A stretch of 64,000 nt of DNA from Halobacillus sp. A1 (lineage in GTDB: Bacteria; Bacillota; Bacilli; Bacillales; Halobacillaceae), in the NCBI RefSeq assembly GCF_024189295.1, contig NZ_JAIZEN010000008.1, positions 62,001-126,000 of the forward strand, written 5' to 3'. The position numbers were made by a program, and so were the translations under genes. This document shows, one piece after another, positions 51,875 through 60,350 of this stretch. Under the pieces are notes generated by a model. The model was not told the origin of the DNA. It saw nothing but the letters and a program-made list of their open reading frames with translations, and did not search any database. Every line of letters starts with the position of its first letter. The stretch's first letter is position 1.

Positions 51875-52729
51875 GTGAAAGTCGAAGATTATCGGCTCCT
51901 TATTCAGCTTGAACATTATAAAACTATACGGTCTACGGCAAGGCATGTGTTGATTTCTCAACCTGCGATTACCCAGCGCTTGAAATTTATCGAAGAATAT
52001 TTCGGAATGGATATTTTCGTTCGTACTTCAAGGCAGCTTGTGCTGACACCTTTAGGGGAAGCGGTTTTGCAACATGCTAAAGAGATGATAGCTAAAGAAG
52101 AGGAATTACATAACCGAATAAGGAGCAGTAAGAACGAAGTGTCGGGTACATTATCACTAGGTGTCTCTTCGTTAGTCAGCCAGCATTATCTGCCTGGTCT
52201 TTTACAGGAATACACGAAGCTCTACCCTGATGTAACCATAGATTTAGTGACAGGAGTAAGTGCAGAAATTAAACAAACGGCCTCGGATTATCACCTGGCA
52301 ATTTTACGAGGAGAGGCACTGCAGGGTTATGAACGTTTCCATCTGTTTGATGATCCTTTGTATTTATTTGATACGGAAGAATTTGCAAAAGGGAAGTATC
52401 GTCCATTCATAGAATTCAAAACGGATGCAGATTATCAGAGGCTGGTTGAAGAATGGATGTATCAACAAATGGATTGGAAAGTACGCCGGACGATGAAAGT
52501 AGACCATTTTGAGACGGCAAAACAATTGATGGTCACAGGATTAGGAATGACTGTCTTACCAAAAAGCCTTATAACAAAGGAGTTGAAGAAGCTCCCGCAT
52601 ATCCCTTTATTAGACGAAGGAGTTCCGATTCAAAGAAAAACGTGGGCTTGTGTTAAAAAAGAAGTCCGCGCCCTTCCTCAAGTTGAAGCCTTTATCAATT
52701 TGTTAGAATATAAAGTGTGGAAAGGATGA
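51875..52729 (+). CDS. LysR-family regulator
   Basis: A 284-residue LysR regulator: MKVEDYRLLIQLEHYKTIRSTARHVLISQPAITQRLKFIEEYFG is the winged helix, followed by GTLSLGVSSLVSQHYLPGLL of the effector domain. The start is GTG behind GGGGGTGAG. The effector-binding domain is slightly short. Probably regulates the divergent MFS gene; the nucleotidyltransferase gene follows 4 bp later and is likely co-transcribed. Confidence 0.88.
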   Translation: MKVEDYRLLIQLEHYKTIRSTARHVLISQPAITQRLKFIEEYFGMDIFVRTSRQLVLTPLGEAVLQHAKEMIAKEEELHNRIRSSKNEVSGTLSLGVSSLVSQHYLPGLLQEYTKLYPDVTIDLVTGVSAEIKQTASDYHLAILRGEALQGYERFHLFDDPLYLFDTEEFAKGKYRPFIEFKTDADYQRLVEEWMYQQMDWKVRRTMKVDHFETAKQLMVTGLGMTVLPKSLITKELKKLPHIPLLDEGVPIQRKTWACVKKEVRALPQVEAFINLLEYKVWKG

Positions 52730-52733
52730 AACT

Positions 52734-53294
52734 ATGCTGGAAGATCAGCTGACTGAAATAGTAGAACAAACTGATTTTGTTCAGGAAGTTCTAGACGTGG
52801 CGGAAAGTGAATTCGATCATTACTACATTGGGGCAGGCTGCATTACTCAAAGTGTCTGGAACTATTTGTGCGGAAGGGAAGCTGGTTACGGTATTGGGGA
52901 TATTGATATCGTTTACTACGATGCGCACGATCACACAGGTGAAAGAGAAGACTGGATAGAAGCTGTTTGTAATAAGAAGCTGGAGCATGCTGGTTATCCT
53001 ATAGATGTTACGAATGAAGCGCGAGTGCACGTATGGTACGAGAAGAAATTCGGGAAGAAAATTCCGCCCTATCAATCCGTCGAAGAAGCGATTGATACAT
53101 GGCCCGCCACAGCTTCAGCCATCGGAGTCAAAAAGACCAACGGTATCTACCAAATATATGCCCCTTATGGTCTGGATGATCTATTTCAACTGATTGTACG
53201 CCCGAACAAGAAGATGATTCCACAGCATGTGTACGAAAAAAAGGTAAGCAAGTGGAAAAGACTTTGGCCGGAGCTTAAGATAAAGGAGTGGTGA
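52734..53294 (+). CDS. Nucleotidyltransferase family protein (DUF925)
   Basis: A 186-residue protein of the DUF925/NTP_transf_6 type: YYIGAGCITQSVWNYLCG, YGIGDIDIVYYD (metal-binding Asp pair of the polymerase-beta-like fold), EARVHVWYEKKFG and APYGLDDLFQLIVRPN. The substrate is unknown. It starts 4 bp after the LysR stop. Its stop codon overlaps the first base of its terminator stem. Confidence 0.87.
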   Translation: MLEDQLTEIVEQTDFVQEVLDVAESEFDHYYIGAGCITQSVWNYLCGREAGYGIGDIDIVYYDAHDHTGEREDWIEAVCNKKLEHAGYPIDVTNEARVHVWYEKKFGKKIPPYQSVEEAIDTWPATASAIGVKKTNGIYQIYAPYGLDDLFQLIVRPNKKMIPQHVYEKKVSKWKRLWPELKIKEW

Positions 53295-53326
53295 TTACCT
53301 TTTACGTATAGTTGGTAATTTTTTTG
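53294..53326 (+). terminator. Terminator of the LysR-DUF925 unit
   Basis: Stem attacc/ggtaat with a 14-base loop and seven T. Confidence 0.65.
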
Positions 53327-53377
53327 TGTTCATTTTATTATGATAGTAACCCATTTCTCTAGAGAGGATCATACATA

Positions 53378-54172
53378 ATGAATTATAACTCGTTGGATAA
53401 ACTTGAAGAAATACAGCAAAATGAATTTATTAAAGCAGCCATTGACCATGTAGGAGCAGGGGTGGTCATTTCAGATCCTGAGCAGGACGATAATCCGATT
53501 ATCTATGTGAATAAGGGATTTGTGGACTTGTCAGGTTACGAAGCTGATGAAATTCTGGGATATAATTGCCGGTTCTTACAAGGAGAAGGTACAGAAGCAG
53601 ATTCTCTCGGAAAAATACGAGAGGCTCTCGCCAACTCTAAATCCGTGCAAGTCGAGCTTTTGAATTATAGGAAAGATGGGACGCCGTTTTGGAATGAACT
53701 CCAAATCTTCCCAGTCTATATAGAAAATATGGATCAAAACTTTTTTGTTGGTGTGCAAAAAGATATAACTAAAAGAAAAGATGCAGAAAACCTTGTGGGC
53801 CATTATTCCTCTGAAGTGAGACGTCTTTCAACCCCTATTGTCCCTATTGAGGAAAATATTTCAGTTCTTCCATTGGTCGGAACGGTAGATGAAGATCGTT
53901 TGCAGCAAATATTGGATGTCGTGAGCCATCATGTCCAGGAATCGAAGGAAGATTATCTCATCCTTGATTTATCCGCAGTGCATACGTTCAATAAAGATCT
54001 TCATATCGGAATCTACCAGCTGAACCAGCTGCTTGACCTCATGGGTACAACCCTCGTACTGACCGGAGTCAAACCGAACTTCGCACTCCAAAGTGCTCCT
54101 TATGTAAATTTAGGAGAGCTGTCACTGAAGAGTTATATATCAGTGAAACAGGCGCTGCAGGAAATACGGTGA
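53378..54172 (+). CDS. ytvA: Blue-light photoreceptor, LOV-STAS
   Basis: A 264-residue protein with an N-terminal LOV domain (about 20-130) carrying the flavin-adduct motif GYNCRFLQG with photoactive Cys64, the DITKRK J-alpha linker, and a C-terminal STAS domain (about 150-262, YLILDLSAVHTFNKDL). This is the YtvA architecture, a stressosome component that activates SigB-dependent general stress on blue light. GAGAGGATC precedes the ATG. The STAS domain shows no obvious phosphorylatable Ser/Thr, as in YtvA. Confidence 0.95.
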   Translation: MNYNSLDKLEEIQQNEFIKAAIDHVGAGVVISDPEQDDNPIIYVNKGFVDLSGYEADEILGYNCRFLQGEGTEADSLGKIREALANSKSVQVELLNYRKDGTPFWNELQIFPVYIENMDQNFFVGVQKDITKRKDAENLVGHYSSEVRRLSTPIVPIEENISVLPLVGTVDEDRLQQILDVVSHHVQESKEDYLILDLSAVHTFNKDLHIGIYQLNQLLDLMGTTLVLTGVKPNFALQSAPYVNLGELSLKSYISVKQALQEIR

Positions 54173-54442
54173 ATCGCTTGGCAGGACTGGCCTAAAATAC
54201 TTCTGACAAGCTGCCGTATTCATATAATTATTAATCGGACATCTAATTTCTATGCTCACCTCGTACGAAAGTAATGATAATTAAACATTTCTACACTCCT
54301 CAAAAAGATCTTTAAGGATGAAAAGTTGCAGAGCGTAAAACTCTAAGGACTATAAATGATCAATAAATGGCAAGCGGATGATTCGCACAATACATACAGG
54401 TTTTGTATGATTTAATTAAATTGTTTTAATGGAGTGAGTGAA
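54173..54442. other. Intergenic region before the acyl-CoA dehydrogenase
   Basis: AT-rich, 270 bp. I see no gene, terminator or riboswitch, and only a vague promoter just before 54443. Confidence 0.4.
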
Positions 54443-55603
54443 ATGAGTGATTTTATTCGTTCGTGGATAAGAAATGACAGGCAGGAGCGCTTATATACTA
54501 AAGCGTCTGTGATAGCTGAGGAAGCTCGTTCCCATGTAATTAAGACTGATCAAAATGCGGAGTTTTCGAACGAAACCTTAAAGGTCATGAAACTAGAAAA
54601 ATATCCATCCTTAAGTTTACCGGTTCAATTCGGGGGAGAAAGTCTTTCCTTATATGAGTTTTTGTTATTACAAGAAAAAATTGCTGAAGGAGATGGAGCA
54701 GCTGCTTTATCCATTGGCTGGCATTTAGGAATTATGATGGAGTTGAGCGATGAAAAAAGCTGGAAGAAACATCACTTCGAACGTCTGGCCAAAGAAGTAG
54801 CGGAGAATCAAGCCGTTGTAAACAGGGCAGCTACAGAGCCTGCCACAGGAAGTCCTACCAGAGGAGGTATTCCTGAAACAACAGCTGTGCGGCAAGAGGA
54901 TACCTATATTGTGAATGGTCGAAAAACCTTCACTTCCATGGCTGATCATTTGGATTATTATATCGTATCTGCTTATGTAGAGGATTTAGATGACATCGGC
55001 TGGTTTTTGATCGATCGCCACCAACCAGGGATTCGAGTTGAAAAGACGTGGGACACCCTCGGCATGCGCGGTACAGAGAGTGATGACTTAGTACTTGATC
55101 ACGTGGAGCTTAGTACAGATGATTTAGTAGAAGTGAAAACCAAAGGGAAACCTTCGCCGAAAGGTTGGCTCCTGCATATTCCAGCTTGCTACCTGGGGAT
55201 TGCACTTGCAGCTCGTAATGATGCCGTTAAATTTGCCAAGTCTTTTCAGCCCAACAGTTTAGATACTACAATTTCTGAAGTAAGTCATATACAGGATAAA
55301 ATAGGGGAAATGGAATGGAAATTGATGCAGGCGCACAGTTTTATGTACAGCACGGCAAGACGCTGGGATGAGGAACCGGAGCAACGGGAACACATGGGAC
55401 CTGAGCTCGCCGCCGTCAAGCTCGCTGTTACGAATACTGCTGCCGAAGTCGTCGATTTGGCTATGCGTATTGCTGGAGGACGTGGTTTATCTAAGGATCA
55501 GCCTTTCGAGAAATATTATCGTGACGTGCGGGCAGGTCTCCATAATCCGCCGATGGACGATGCTGTGATCAGAATGCTTGCGGGGAAAGCCCTGCAAGCA
55601 TGA
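54443..55603 (+). CDS. Acyl-CoA dehydrogenase-family flavoprotein
   Basis: A 386-residue acyl-CoA dehydrogenase-fold protein: LSLPVQFGGESLSLYEFLLLQEKIAEGDGA, ATEPATGSPTRGG (flavin loop), TFTSMADHLDYYIV, TWDTLGMRGTESDDLVLDHV, and C-terminal RIAGGRGLSKDQPFEKYYRDVRAG. It resembles Bacillus YdbM, listed in sulfur-related CymR regulons (recollection), and SfnB/SfnC-type monooxygenase relatives, so it may oxygenate a sulfur compound rather than an acyl-CoA. The ATG at 54443 is used; a GTG nine bases earlier lies inside the ribosome site. Confidence 0.82.
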   Translation: MSDFIRSWIRNDRQERLYTKASVIAEEARSHVIKTDQNAEFSNETLKVMKLEKYPSLSLPVQFGGESLSLYEFLLLQEKIAEGDGAAALSIGWHLGIMMELSDEKSWKKHHFERLAKEVAENQAVVNRAATEPATGSPTRGGIPETTAVRQEDTYIVNGRKTFTSMADHLDYYIVSAYVEDLDDIGWFLIDRHQPGIRVEKTWDTLGMRGTESDDLVLDHVELSTDDLVEVKTKGKPSPKGWLLHIPACYLGIALAARNDAVKFAKSFQPNSLDTTISEVSHIQDKIGEMEWKLMQAHSFMYSTARRWDEEPEQREHMGPELAAVKLAVTNTAAEVVDLAMRIAGGRGLSKDQPFEKYYRDVRAGLHNPPMDDAVIRMLAGKALQA

Positions 55604-55604
55604 G

Positions 55605-55635
55605 AGCTTAGACGTGTTGTGTCTAAGCTTTTTTA
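55605..55635 (+). terminator. Terminator of the acyl-CoA dehydrogenase gene
   Basis: Perfect nine-bp stem agcttagac/gtctaagct followed by six T. Confidence 0.92.
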
Positions 55636-55732
55636 TATGAAGATATCTGCCATGATGAGATTGAAGTCTAAAAAAGAAACTGATGACGCTACCAACTTGT
55701 TAAAATGTTAAAACTCCCTGATCTTGAAAAAT

Positions 55733-55903
55733 GGTTTCGTTTTTTTAATTGGAGAAATGGGGTCTTGGAAATAGCTCGCTTTCCGCGGGGATGACGGCCA
55801 GCCTCCTCGAGCTAAAGCTCTGCGGGGTCTAGCCAGTCCATCCATTCCCGCAGGAGTCTCACCATTTCCAAGACCCCATTACCATGGAGGGAGAAACGAA
55901 ACC
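55733..55903. repeat. Nested inverted repeat, GC-rich core variant
   Basis: Outer arms ggtttcgtt (55733-) and aaacgaaacc (to 55903), perfect 17-bp inner arms aatggggtcttggaaat (55756-55772 and 55864-55880) and a core with ggcCAGCCTCCTCGAGC / GCGGGGTCTAGCCAG in place of the usual GGTGAG/CTCACC, still self-complementary. Confidence 0.88.
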
Positions 55904-55952
55904 CAAGGAAAGATATATGAAAAAGAAACTACAACGGTATTTCAGCTTTTTC

Positions 55953-56080
55953 AAATGCTCCCAAGGAAAGCGAGTTATTCCTTGCCGCCCCTGATGCATT
56001 CACAAAATGTCTCGAAAACGAGTTTCCAGATAACTTCCATATAATTAAATACCTATCTATTGAAACAAACTTAACCTTAT
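55953..56080. repeat. Right-end remnant of a nested repeat
   Basis: Core fragment ctcccaaggaaagcgag, arm cttgccgcccctgatgc, outer arm tctcgaaa, and a right end with gaaacaaacttaacc recalling the terminal repeat. Confidence 0.65.
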
Positions 56081-56083
56081 ACG

Positions 56084-56154
56084 AAAAAAATCGCTCCATT
56101 CGTTATGATGTTAGTGAATAAACCTAACAGAAAACGTAAATGAGCGATTTTTTT
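56084..56154 (-). terminator. Terminator of the DJ-1/PfpI gene
   Basis: Long interrupted stem aaaatcgctc...gagcgatttt, with minus-strand T-run, just behind the stop at 56167. Confidence 0.75.
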
Positions 56155-56166
56155 ATGAGTAACTAT

Positions 56167-56691
56167 TTAGCTGTCAGCTAGCAAATCAGCAAAAGCTTTG
56201 GCGTACGGTGGGAGATCAGGCGGACGTCGTGCCGATACGATATGTTCATCCTGAACGACTGCCTCATCATGCCAGATCGCTCCAGCATTGACCATATCGT
56301 CCTTGATACCTGGGGTGCTCGTCACTTGACGGCCTTTTAGAATATCGGCTGAAATGAGCACCCAACCAGCATGACAGATCTGCCCAATCGGCTTTTTGTT
56401 TTCGTCCATATGACGGACCATGTGAATGACGGTGTCATAACGGCGAAGTTTATCCGGGGACCAACCTCCCGGGACTAGAATTCCGTCATAGTCTGCAGGA
56501 TCAATGTCTTCAAAAGAATAATCAGCTGTGGCAGGAACACCGTATTTTCCTGGGTATTCTACTCCAGCTTCTTCACCTACAAGATCCACGGTTGCACCTT
56601 CTTCTTGTAAACGAAGGAGGGGATACCATAATTCTAAATCCTCGAAATCTTTACTGACGAGAGCAATGACTTTTTTATTTTGTAATCTCAT
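56167..56691 (-). CDS. DJ-1/PfpI-family protein
   Basis: A 174-residue class I glutamine amidotransferase-like protein: FEDLELWYP with the acidic active-site residue, LVPGGWSPDKLR, and the nucleophile elbow QICHAGW with Cys106, then a TSTPGIKDDMVNAGA segment. It resembles Bacillus YraA/YfkM stress proteases or deglycases. Probable protein repair function in the cytoplasm (family-based). AGGAGGC precedes the ATG. Confidence 0.9.
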   Translation of the reverse strand: MRLQNKKVIALVSKDFEDLELWYPLLRLQEEGATVDLVGEEAGVEYPGKYGVPATADYSFEDIDPADYDGILVPGGWSPDKLRRYDTVIHMVRHMDENKKPIGQICHAGWVLISADILKGRQVTSTPGIKDDMVNAGAIWHDEAVVQDEHIVSARRPPDLPPYAKAFADLLADS

Positions 56692-56750
56692 TGAGCTGCC
56701 TCCTTTATCTATCCTGTCTTCAGTGTATCAAATAGAATGGACGCACAACA

Positions 56751-57122
56751 CTATTTCGATACAGCGAGTACCCACCAGATGAGCAGCGGCTGGAAGAGAG
56801 GACGTATCCAGAGAGCGGTGAGGTTGGTTTCCTCAGACCATGGCGCCGGTATCCCATGAATCGCCGCATAAATATTAGCGGGAAGAACAGCTAAGAGAAA
56901 TATGGCTGTGGCGATTCCCGCAAGGCGTCTAGTTTGCGGGAAGATGAGGAATAACGAAAGCATCCACTCAATAATCGCGGTCACATAAACAACTTCCAGT
57001 TTGAACGGTACAAAATCAGGAAGCATTGCAGCAAAGCCTGTATCGTATATAAAATGAGCCACGCCGGCGAGAAAAAAGCCAGCGGCAAATAGGTACAAAG
57101 CCATGATTTTAAAAGTCTTCAT
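56751..57122 (-). CDS. DoxX-like membrane protein
   Basis: A 123-residue protein with four membrane helices and DoxX-type features (FFLAGVAHFIYDTGFAAMLPDFVPF, a C-terminal RPLFQPLLIWWVLAVSK). The function is unclear; some members are linked to redox or quinone chemistry. The ATG at 57122 follows AAGGGAG; upstream in-frame codons lack a ribosome site. Confidence 0.82.
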   Translation of the reverse strand: MKTFKIMALYLFAAGFFLAGVAHFIYDTGFAAMLPDFVPFKLEVVYVTAIIEWMLSLFLIFPQTRRLAGIATAIFLLAVLPANIYAAIHGIPAPWSEETNLTALWIRPLFQPLLIWWVLAVSK

Positions 57123-57287
57123 AAAAAGAACTCCCTTGTGAAACGTTTTTTGGTCGCCATGCGTATATAGGATGTGTGAAAAATAAGCCAAAGAGTTGAT
57201 GCTAAAAGCTGATAAACAAGTATAATTAAATTTAAGTCTAGCATAATTTTCAAAGAATTTTTAAACTATTTTAAGGGGTCGAATGTA

Positions 57288-58187
57288 ATGAAAAACCGTT
57301 TTATAGTTGCGCTGATAGGGATTTTATTGGTGGCCGCTGCCCTTATTCCCAATAATGTCCAAGCTTCTACTGGTAATGAAAGCATCAATGAAAAGCTGGG
57401 GCTGCCTATTGTTGTATATGGAGATGCATTATCAGAGGAGCAAAAGTCACAAGTCACTGAGCTATTGGAAGTTGGACAGCATGATGAAGTGGATGAGTTT
57501 ACTGTAACAGGCCAGGATATCGCTAACTACATCGGGGGAAATCCCAATTCAAATATGTATTCTTCTGTAAAAATCCTTCATAAGGATAACGGGGAAGGAC
57601 TGAATATTGATATCGTCTCCCCGGACAACATTACGGAAGTCACAAAAGAAATGTACAGCAATGCGCTTCTCACGGCAGGAGTCGAAAATGCCGAAGTTTT
57701 TGTCGCTTCTTCTGTGCAAGTGAGTGGTCATTCTGCTTTGACAGGCATATATAAAGCCTATGATGCTAAAGGTGTCACATTAGATGAAGATCGGATGGAA
57801 GTGGCGAGTGAGGAATTAGATGTAGCCACATCGATTGCTGATGAGGGGGTAGACGAGGCGGAGGTCAGCGAACTATTGACAGAAATCAAGAAAGCGATTG
57901 CTGAGCAAAACCCGGCTACTAAAGAAGAAATAGAACAAATCGTCGAAGAACAAATGAATAATTTGAATATCGAGCTGAGTGAAGAAGACCGGCAGAGGCT
58001 GATTGATTTGTTTGAACAGATGAGAGATTTGAACATCAACTTCGATAACGTTAAAGATCAATTAGATGAACTGACTGGCGGAATTCAAGACGTCATAAAC
58101 GATGAAGGCTTTTGGAATAAAGTATCTACTGCGATACAGGATTTCTTTAAGGCACTGGCTGATTTCTTCAGGTCTATATTCAATTAA
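57288..58187 (+). CDS. DUF1002 secreted protein (YpuA-like)
   Basis: A 299-residue exported protein: signal peptide to about residue 26 (NNVQAST), then the DUF1002 domain (LGLPIVVYGDALSEEQKSQV, TVTGQDIANYIGG, SSVKIL) and acidic coiled-coil C-terminal helices. It resembles Bacillus YpuA, which is regulated by cell-envelope stress (recollection). Exported, extracytoplasmic. The function is unknown. Confidence 0.87.
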   Translation: MKNRFIVALIGILLVAAALIPNNVQASTGNESINEKLGLPIVVYGDALSEEQKSQVTELLEVGQHDEVDEFTVTGQDIANYIGGNPNSNMYSSVKILHKDNGEGLNIDIVSPDNITEVTKEMYSNALLTAGVENAEVFVASSVQVSGHSALTGIYKAYDAKGVTLDEDRMEVASEELDVATSIADEGVDEAEVSELLTEIKKAIAEQNPATKEEIEQIVEEQMNNLNIELSEEDRQRLIDLFEQMRDLNINFDNVKDQLDELTGGIQDVINDEGFWNKVSTAIQDFFKALADFFRSIFN

Positions 58188-58193
58188 TAAAGT

Positions 58194-58231
58194 CGCCTCA
58201 GATTCTGCTCATGCAGAACCTGAGGCGTTTT
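58194..58231. terminator. Bidirectional terminator overlapping a coding end
   Basis: Long stem cgcctcag...ctgaggcg extended by attctgc/gcagaac; T-tract on the plus strand. The last codons of the minus-strand regulator (NASGSA) are encoded by the same stem. Confidence 0.88.
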
Positions 58232-59489
58232 CAGTTCTCTTAATATGAGAAAAGTAGGATTCGGCGGCACGTTTGTACTTTCCGGTTTCGTATAAATGAT
58301 TGGCAAGCTTTAAATACAGGTGATCGAGGGGTTCTTTATCAGCATCTTGTTCGAAAAAACCGATGCAAGTTTCTAAACTTTGCTGGTACATTTCTTCATT
58401 ACCGGTTTGAAGGTAATAGGCGAGAAAAGCTTCAAGCAGATAATAATCGTCGGAAGGATGACAGACCTCTTGTTTTGCTTGATTGTATAAAGCTTCAGCT
58501 TCTCGTAACCTTCCTAAACTTACGTACGCCTTACACAAAGAATGATAGGTGATTTGTTTACTTGCGGTCAGGCTTTGTTCTTCTTTGAGTTGAAGGGCAC
58601 GTTCAAGAAAGTCGCAAGCTGTCTCATTGCATCCAGATTTGCGCATGACCACACCTTTATTATGGAAGATTTGAGTGAGTAATCGCCGGTCACCCCAATC
58701 TTCTGCGCGTTTTTCAGCTTCTGTCAGGTAATCCATAGCTTCCTCGAACTTTTCTTGATTTAAATAAATGACGCCTACTAAATTGTACACCATAGATAGT
58801 TCATTAGGCTGGTGCAGACTTTCATAATAGCTTAAAGCCTCATGGCTGTATGTAACAGCTGTATGGTAATCACCCACAGCATTCGATAGTACCGCGATAT
58901 TGTAAGTTAAAGCAGCTTTGACAGAAAGCGATTGATTATCGAAAGAGAAAAGTTTGTAGTGCTCAAGGCTTTTTGAGTACTCCGCCATCTGGTAGTATCG
59001 GATGCCTAAACAATAGTGGTAGGCGTTTTTTACGTATAGAGGTGCTTCGTTCATTTGATCTTCATCGATAAATGGATGTATGTAAGCTTCATAAACATTC
59101 TGAGCTTCGTTATGGTTTTTGCACTTACAGTAGTAAGCGCACTTTAACAACAAATAATATAATTCCTGATTCACGTTCGATAAATAGCCATAATAATTTT
59201 CGTCCAGTGTCTCTATAAGAGGCTGGGCCTTTTTAATGTCTGTTATGATCAGCTGTTCAAGCTGGACTAGTATATGATGAACCTCAGGGTCTTCTTCTGC
59301 ATAGTGTTCAAAGAAAGTAAATGGTAAATCCAGAACCCGAGCAATTTTCCGAAGAGTCGGTGACCCAGGATTACGGTACCCATTTTCAATCTTACTGAGG
59401 TGAGCAGTGGATATCGAATCACCTGCAAGGTCGTTCAACGTCATATTATATATTTTACGGTAGATGTTAATTCTTTTTCCGATGTTCAC
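58209..59489 (-). CDS. RRNPP-type XRE-TPR transcriptional regulator
   Basis: A 426-residue protein: N-terminal XRE helix-turn-helix (GKRINIYRKIYNMTLNDLAG, STAHLSKIENGYRNPGSPTLRKIARVL), then nine or so TPR-like repeats (for example YNLVGVIYLNQEKFEEAMDYLTEAEKRAEDWGD, SLCKAYVSLGRLREAEALYNQAKQ). This is the PlcR/NprR/AimR/Rap-like architecture that usually binds a secreted peptide. The start is the GTG at 59489 after GAGGTGG. No small signal-peptide-like pheromone gene is seen next to it. The divergent neighbour is an ECF sigma factor. Confidence 0.85.
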   Translation of the reverse strand: MNIGKRINIYRKIYNMTLNDLAGDSISTAHLSKIENGYRNPGSPTLRKIARVLDLPFTFFEHYAEEDPEVHHILVQLEQLIITDIKKAQPLIETLDENYYGYLSNVNQELYYLLLKCAYYCKCKNHNEAQNVYEAYIHPFIDEDQMNEAPLYVKNAYHYCLGIRYYQMAEYSKSLEHYKLFSFDNQSLSVKAALTYNIAVLSNAVGDYHTAVTYSHEALSYYESLHQPNELSMVYNLVGVIYLNQEKFEEAMDYLTEAEKRAEDWGDRRLLTQIFHNKGVVMRKSGCNETACDFLERALQLKEEQSLTASKQITYHSLCKAYVSLGRLREAEALYNQAKQEVCHPSDDYYLLEAFLAYYLQTGNEEMYQQSLETCIGFFEQDADKEPLDHLYLKLANHLYETGKYKRAAESYFSHIKRTENASGSA

Positions 59490-59559
59490 AAGCAACCACC
59501 TCTTTTATCCCGTATATATCCATCATACATAATTTGTCTTGTTTTGAATAGGTCTAAAG

Positions 59560-59641
59560 AATTACTTAATTGGCTATTATGTAAAAAAATAATGAATGAT
59601 GTTATAGATTGCGTTAATTTTCAAAAAAATTGCTTAATTCC
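59560..59641. promoter_or_regulatory. Direct repeats in the regulator/sigma intergenic region
   Basis: AATTACTTAATTGG (59560-59573) and AATTGCTTAATTCC (59628-59641) are imperfect direct repeats 68 bp apart within the divergent promoter region; possible binding sites for the XRE-TPR regulator. Confidence 0.35.
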
Positions 59642-59736
59642 CATTCGATAATAGTACAAAAACAAGATTTGCATTTTGTGGGAATATTGTACGATTAAAA
59701 TGAAAAGATGATTTCTCATAATGGAGTGGACCGAAT

Positions 59737-60267
59737 ATGAAAGATATAAATAGGGATGAAGGTCTCAGGCAAATCGCTGAGGAACATTATGGGGCGATGT
59801 TGAGAACCGCACGCTGTTACGTAAAAGAAAGCATGACCGCCGAGGATATGGTGCAGGAAGCCTTAGTGAAAGCGTATGAAAGGTTTGATTCTTTTAAAAG
59901 AGGCAGCAATTTAAAAGCTTGGGTGTATCGTATTATGATCAACCACTGCAAGGATCATTTGCGCAGTTATTCTAATCGTAACGTAACGCCCTGGGAAGAC
60001 CATTGGCTGGAGCGGACAGAATCCGCTGCACGTGACCCCCTTGAAATTATGTTAGAAAAGGAAGAGGTTGCTGATATTCATGAAGCCATCGAGCATCTGA
60101 AGCCGGATTATCATGAAGCAGTGCACCTTTATTATTTCGATGATTTATCGGTCAAACAAATGTCCAACGTATTACACATGAACGAGAATACATTAAAAAC
60201 AAGAATGAAGCGGGCCCGCGACCATCTAGGAGGAGAAATCAGAGAAGCGGCAGCGGCTCAAGGATAG
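59737..60267 (+). CDS. ECF RNA polymerase sigma factor
   Basis: A 176-residue group IV sigma factor: region 2 (EEHYGAMLRTARCYVKESMTAEDMVQEALVKAYERFDSF, NLKAWVYRIMINHCKDH) and region 4 (HLKPDYHEAVHLYYFDDLSVKQMSNVLHMNENTLKTRMKRARDHL). No anti-sigma gene follows; an intrinsic terminator ends the unit. Control may come from the divergent XRE-TPR regulator or from anti-sigma elsewhere. Confidence 0.92.
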   Translation: MKDINRDEGLRQIAEEHYGAMLRTARCYVKESMTAEDMVQEALVKAYERFDSFKRGSNLKAWVYRIMINHCKDHLRSYSNRNVTPWEDHWLERTESAARDPLEIMLEKEEVADIHEAIEHLKPDYHEAVHLYYFDDLSVKQMSNVLHMNENTLKTRMKRARDHLGGEIREAAAAQG

Positions 60268-60271
60268 CTGA

Positions 60272-60307
60272 AGTAGTACCTGACTGACAAAAAGGTGCTG
60301 CTTTTTT
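60272..60307 (+). terminator. Terminator of the ECF sigma gene
   Basis: Ten-bp stem agtagtacct/aggtgctgct with two G-T pairs, then six T, directly behind the stop. Confidence 0.85.
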
Positions 60308-60324
60308 ATATGGACAAATAAAGG

Positions 60325-60350
60325 AAAAAGCGAGCAGCATGTGCCCGCTT
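60325..60350 (-). terminator. Terminator of the SCO1-like gene
   Basis: Seven-bp stem agcgggc/gctcgct and minus-strand TTTTT immediately behind the stop at 60351. Confidence 0.8.

Noticed and set aside
54173-54442. A riboswitch or CymR site before the acyl-CoA dehydrogenase gene
   Set aside because: No S-box or T-box blocks are present, and no convincing CymR motif could be read by eye.
59490-59736. A pheromone precursor gene for the RRNPP regulator
   Set aside because: No short frame with a signal-peptide-like hydrophobic core and ribosome site was found on either strand.
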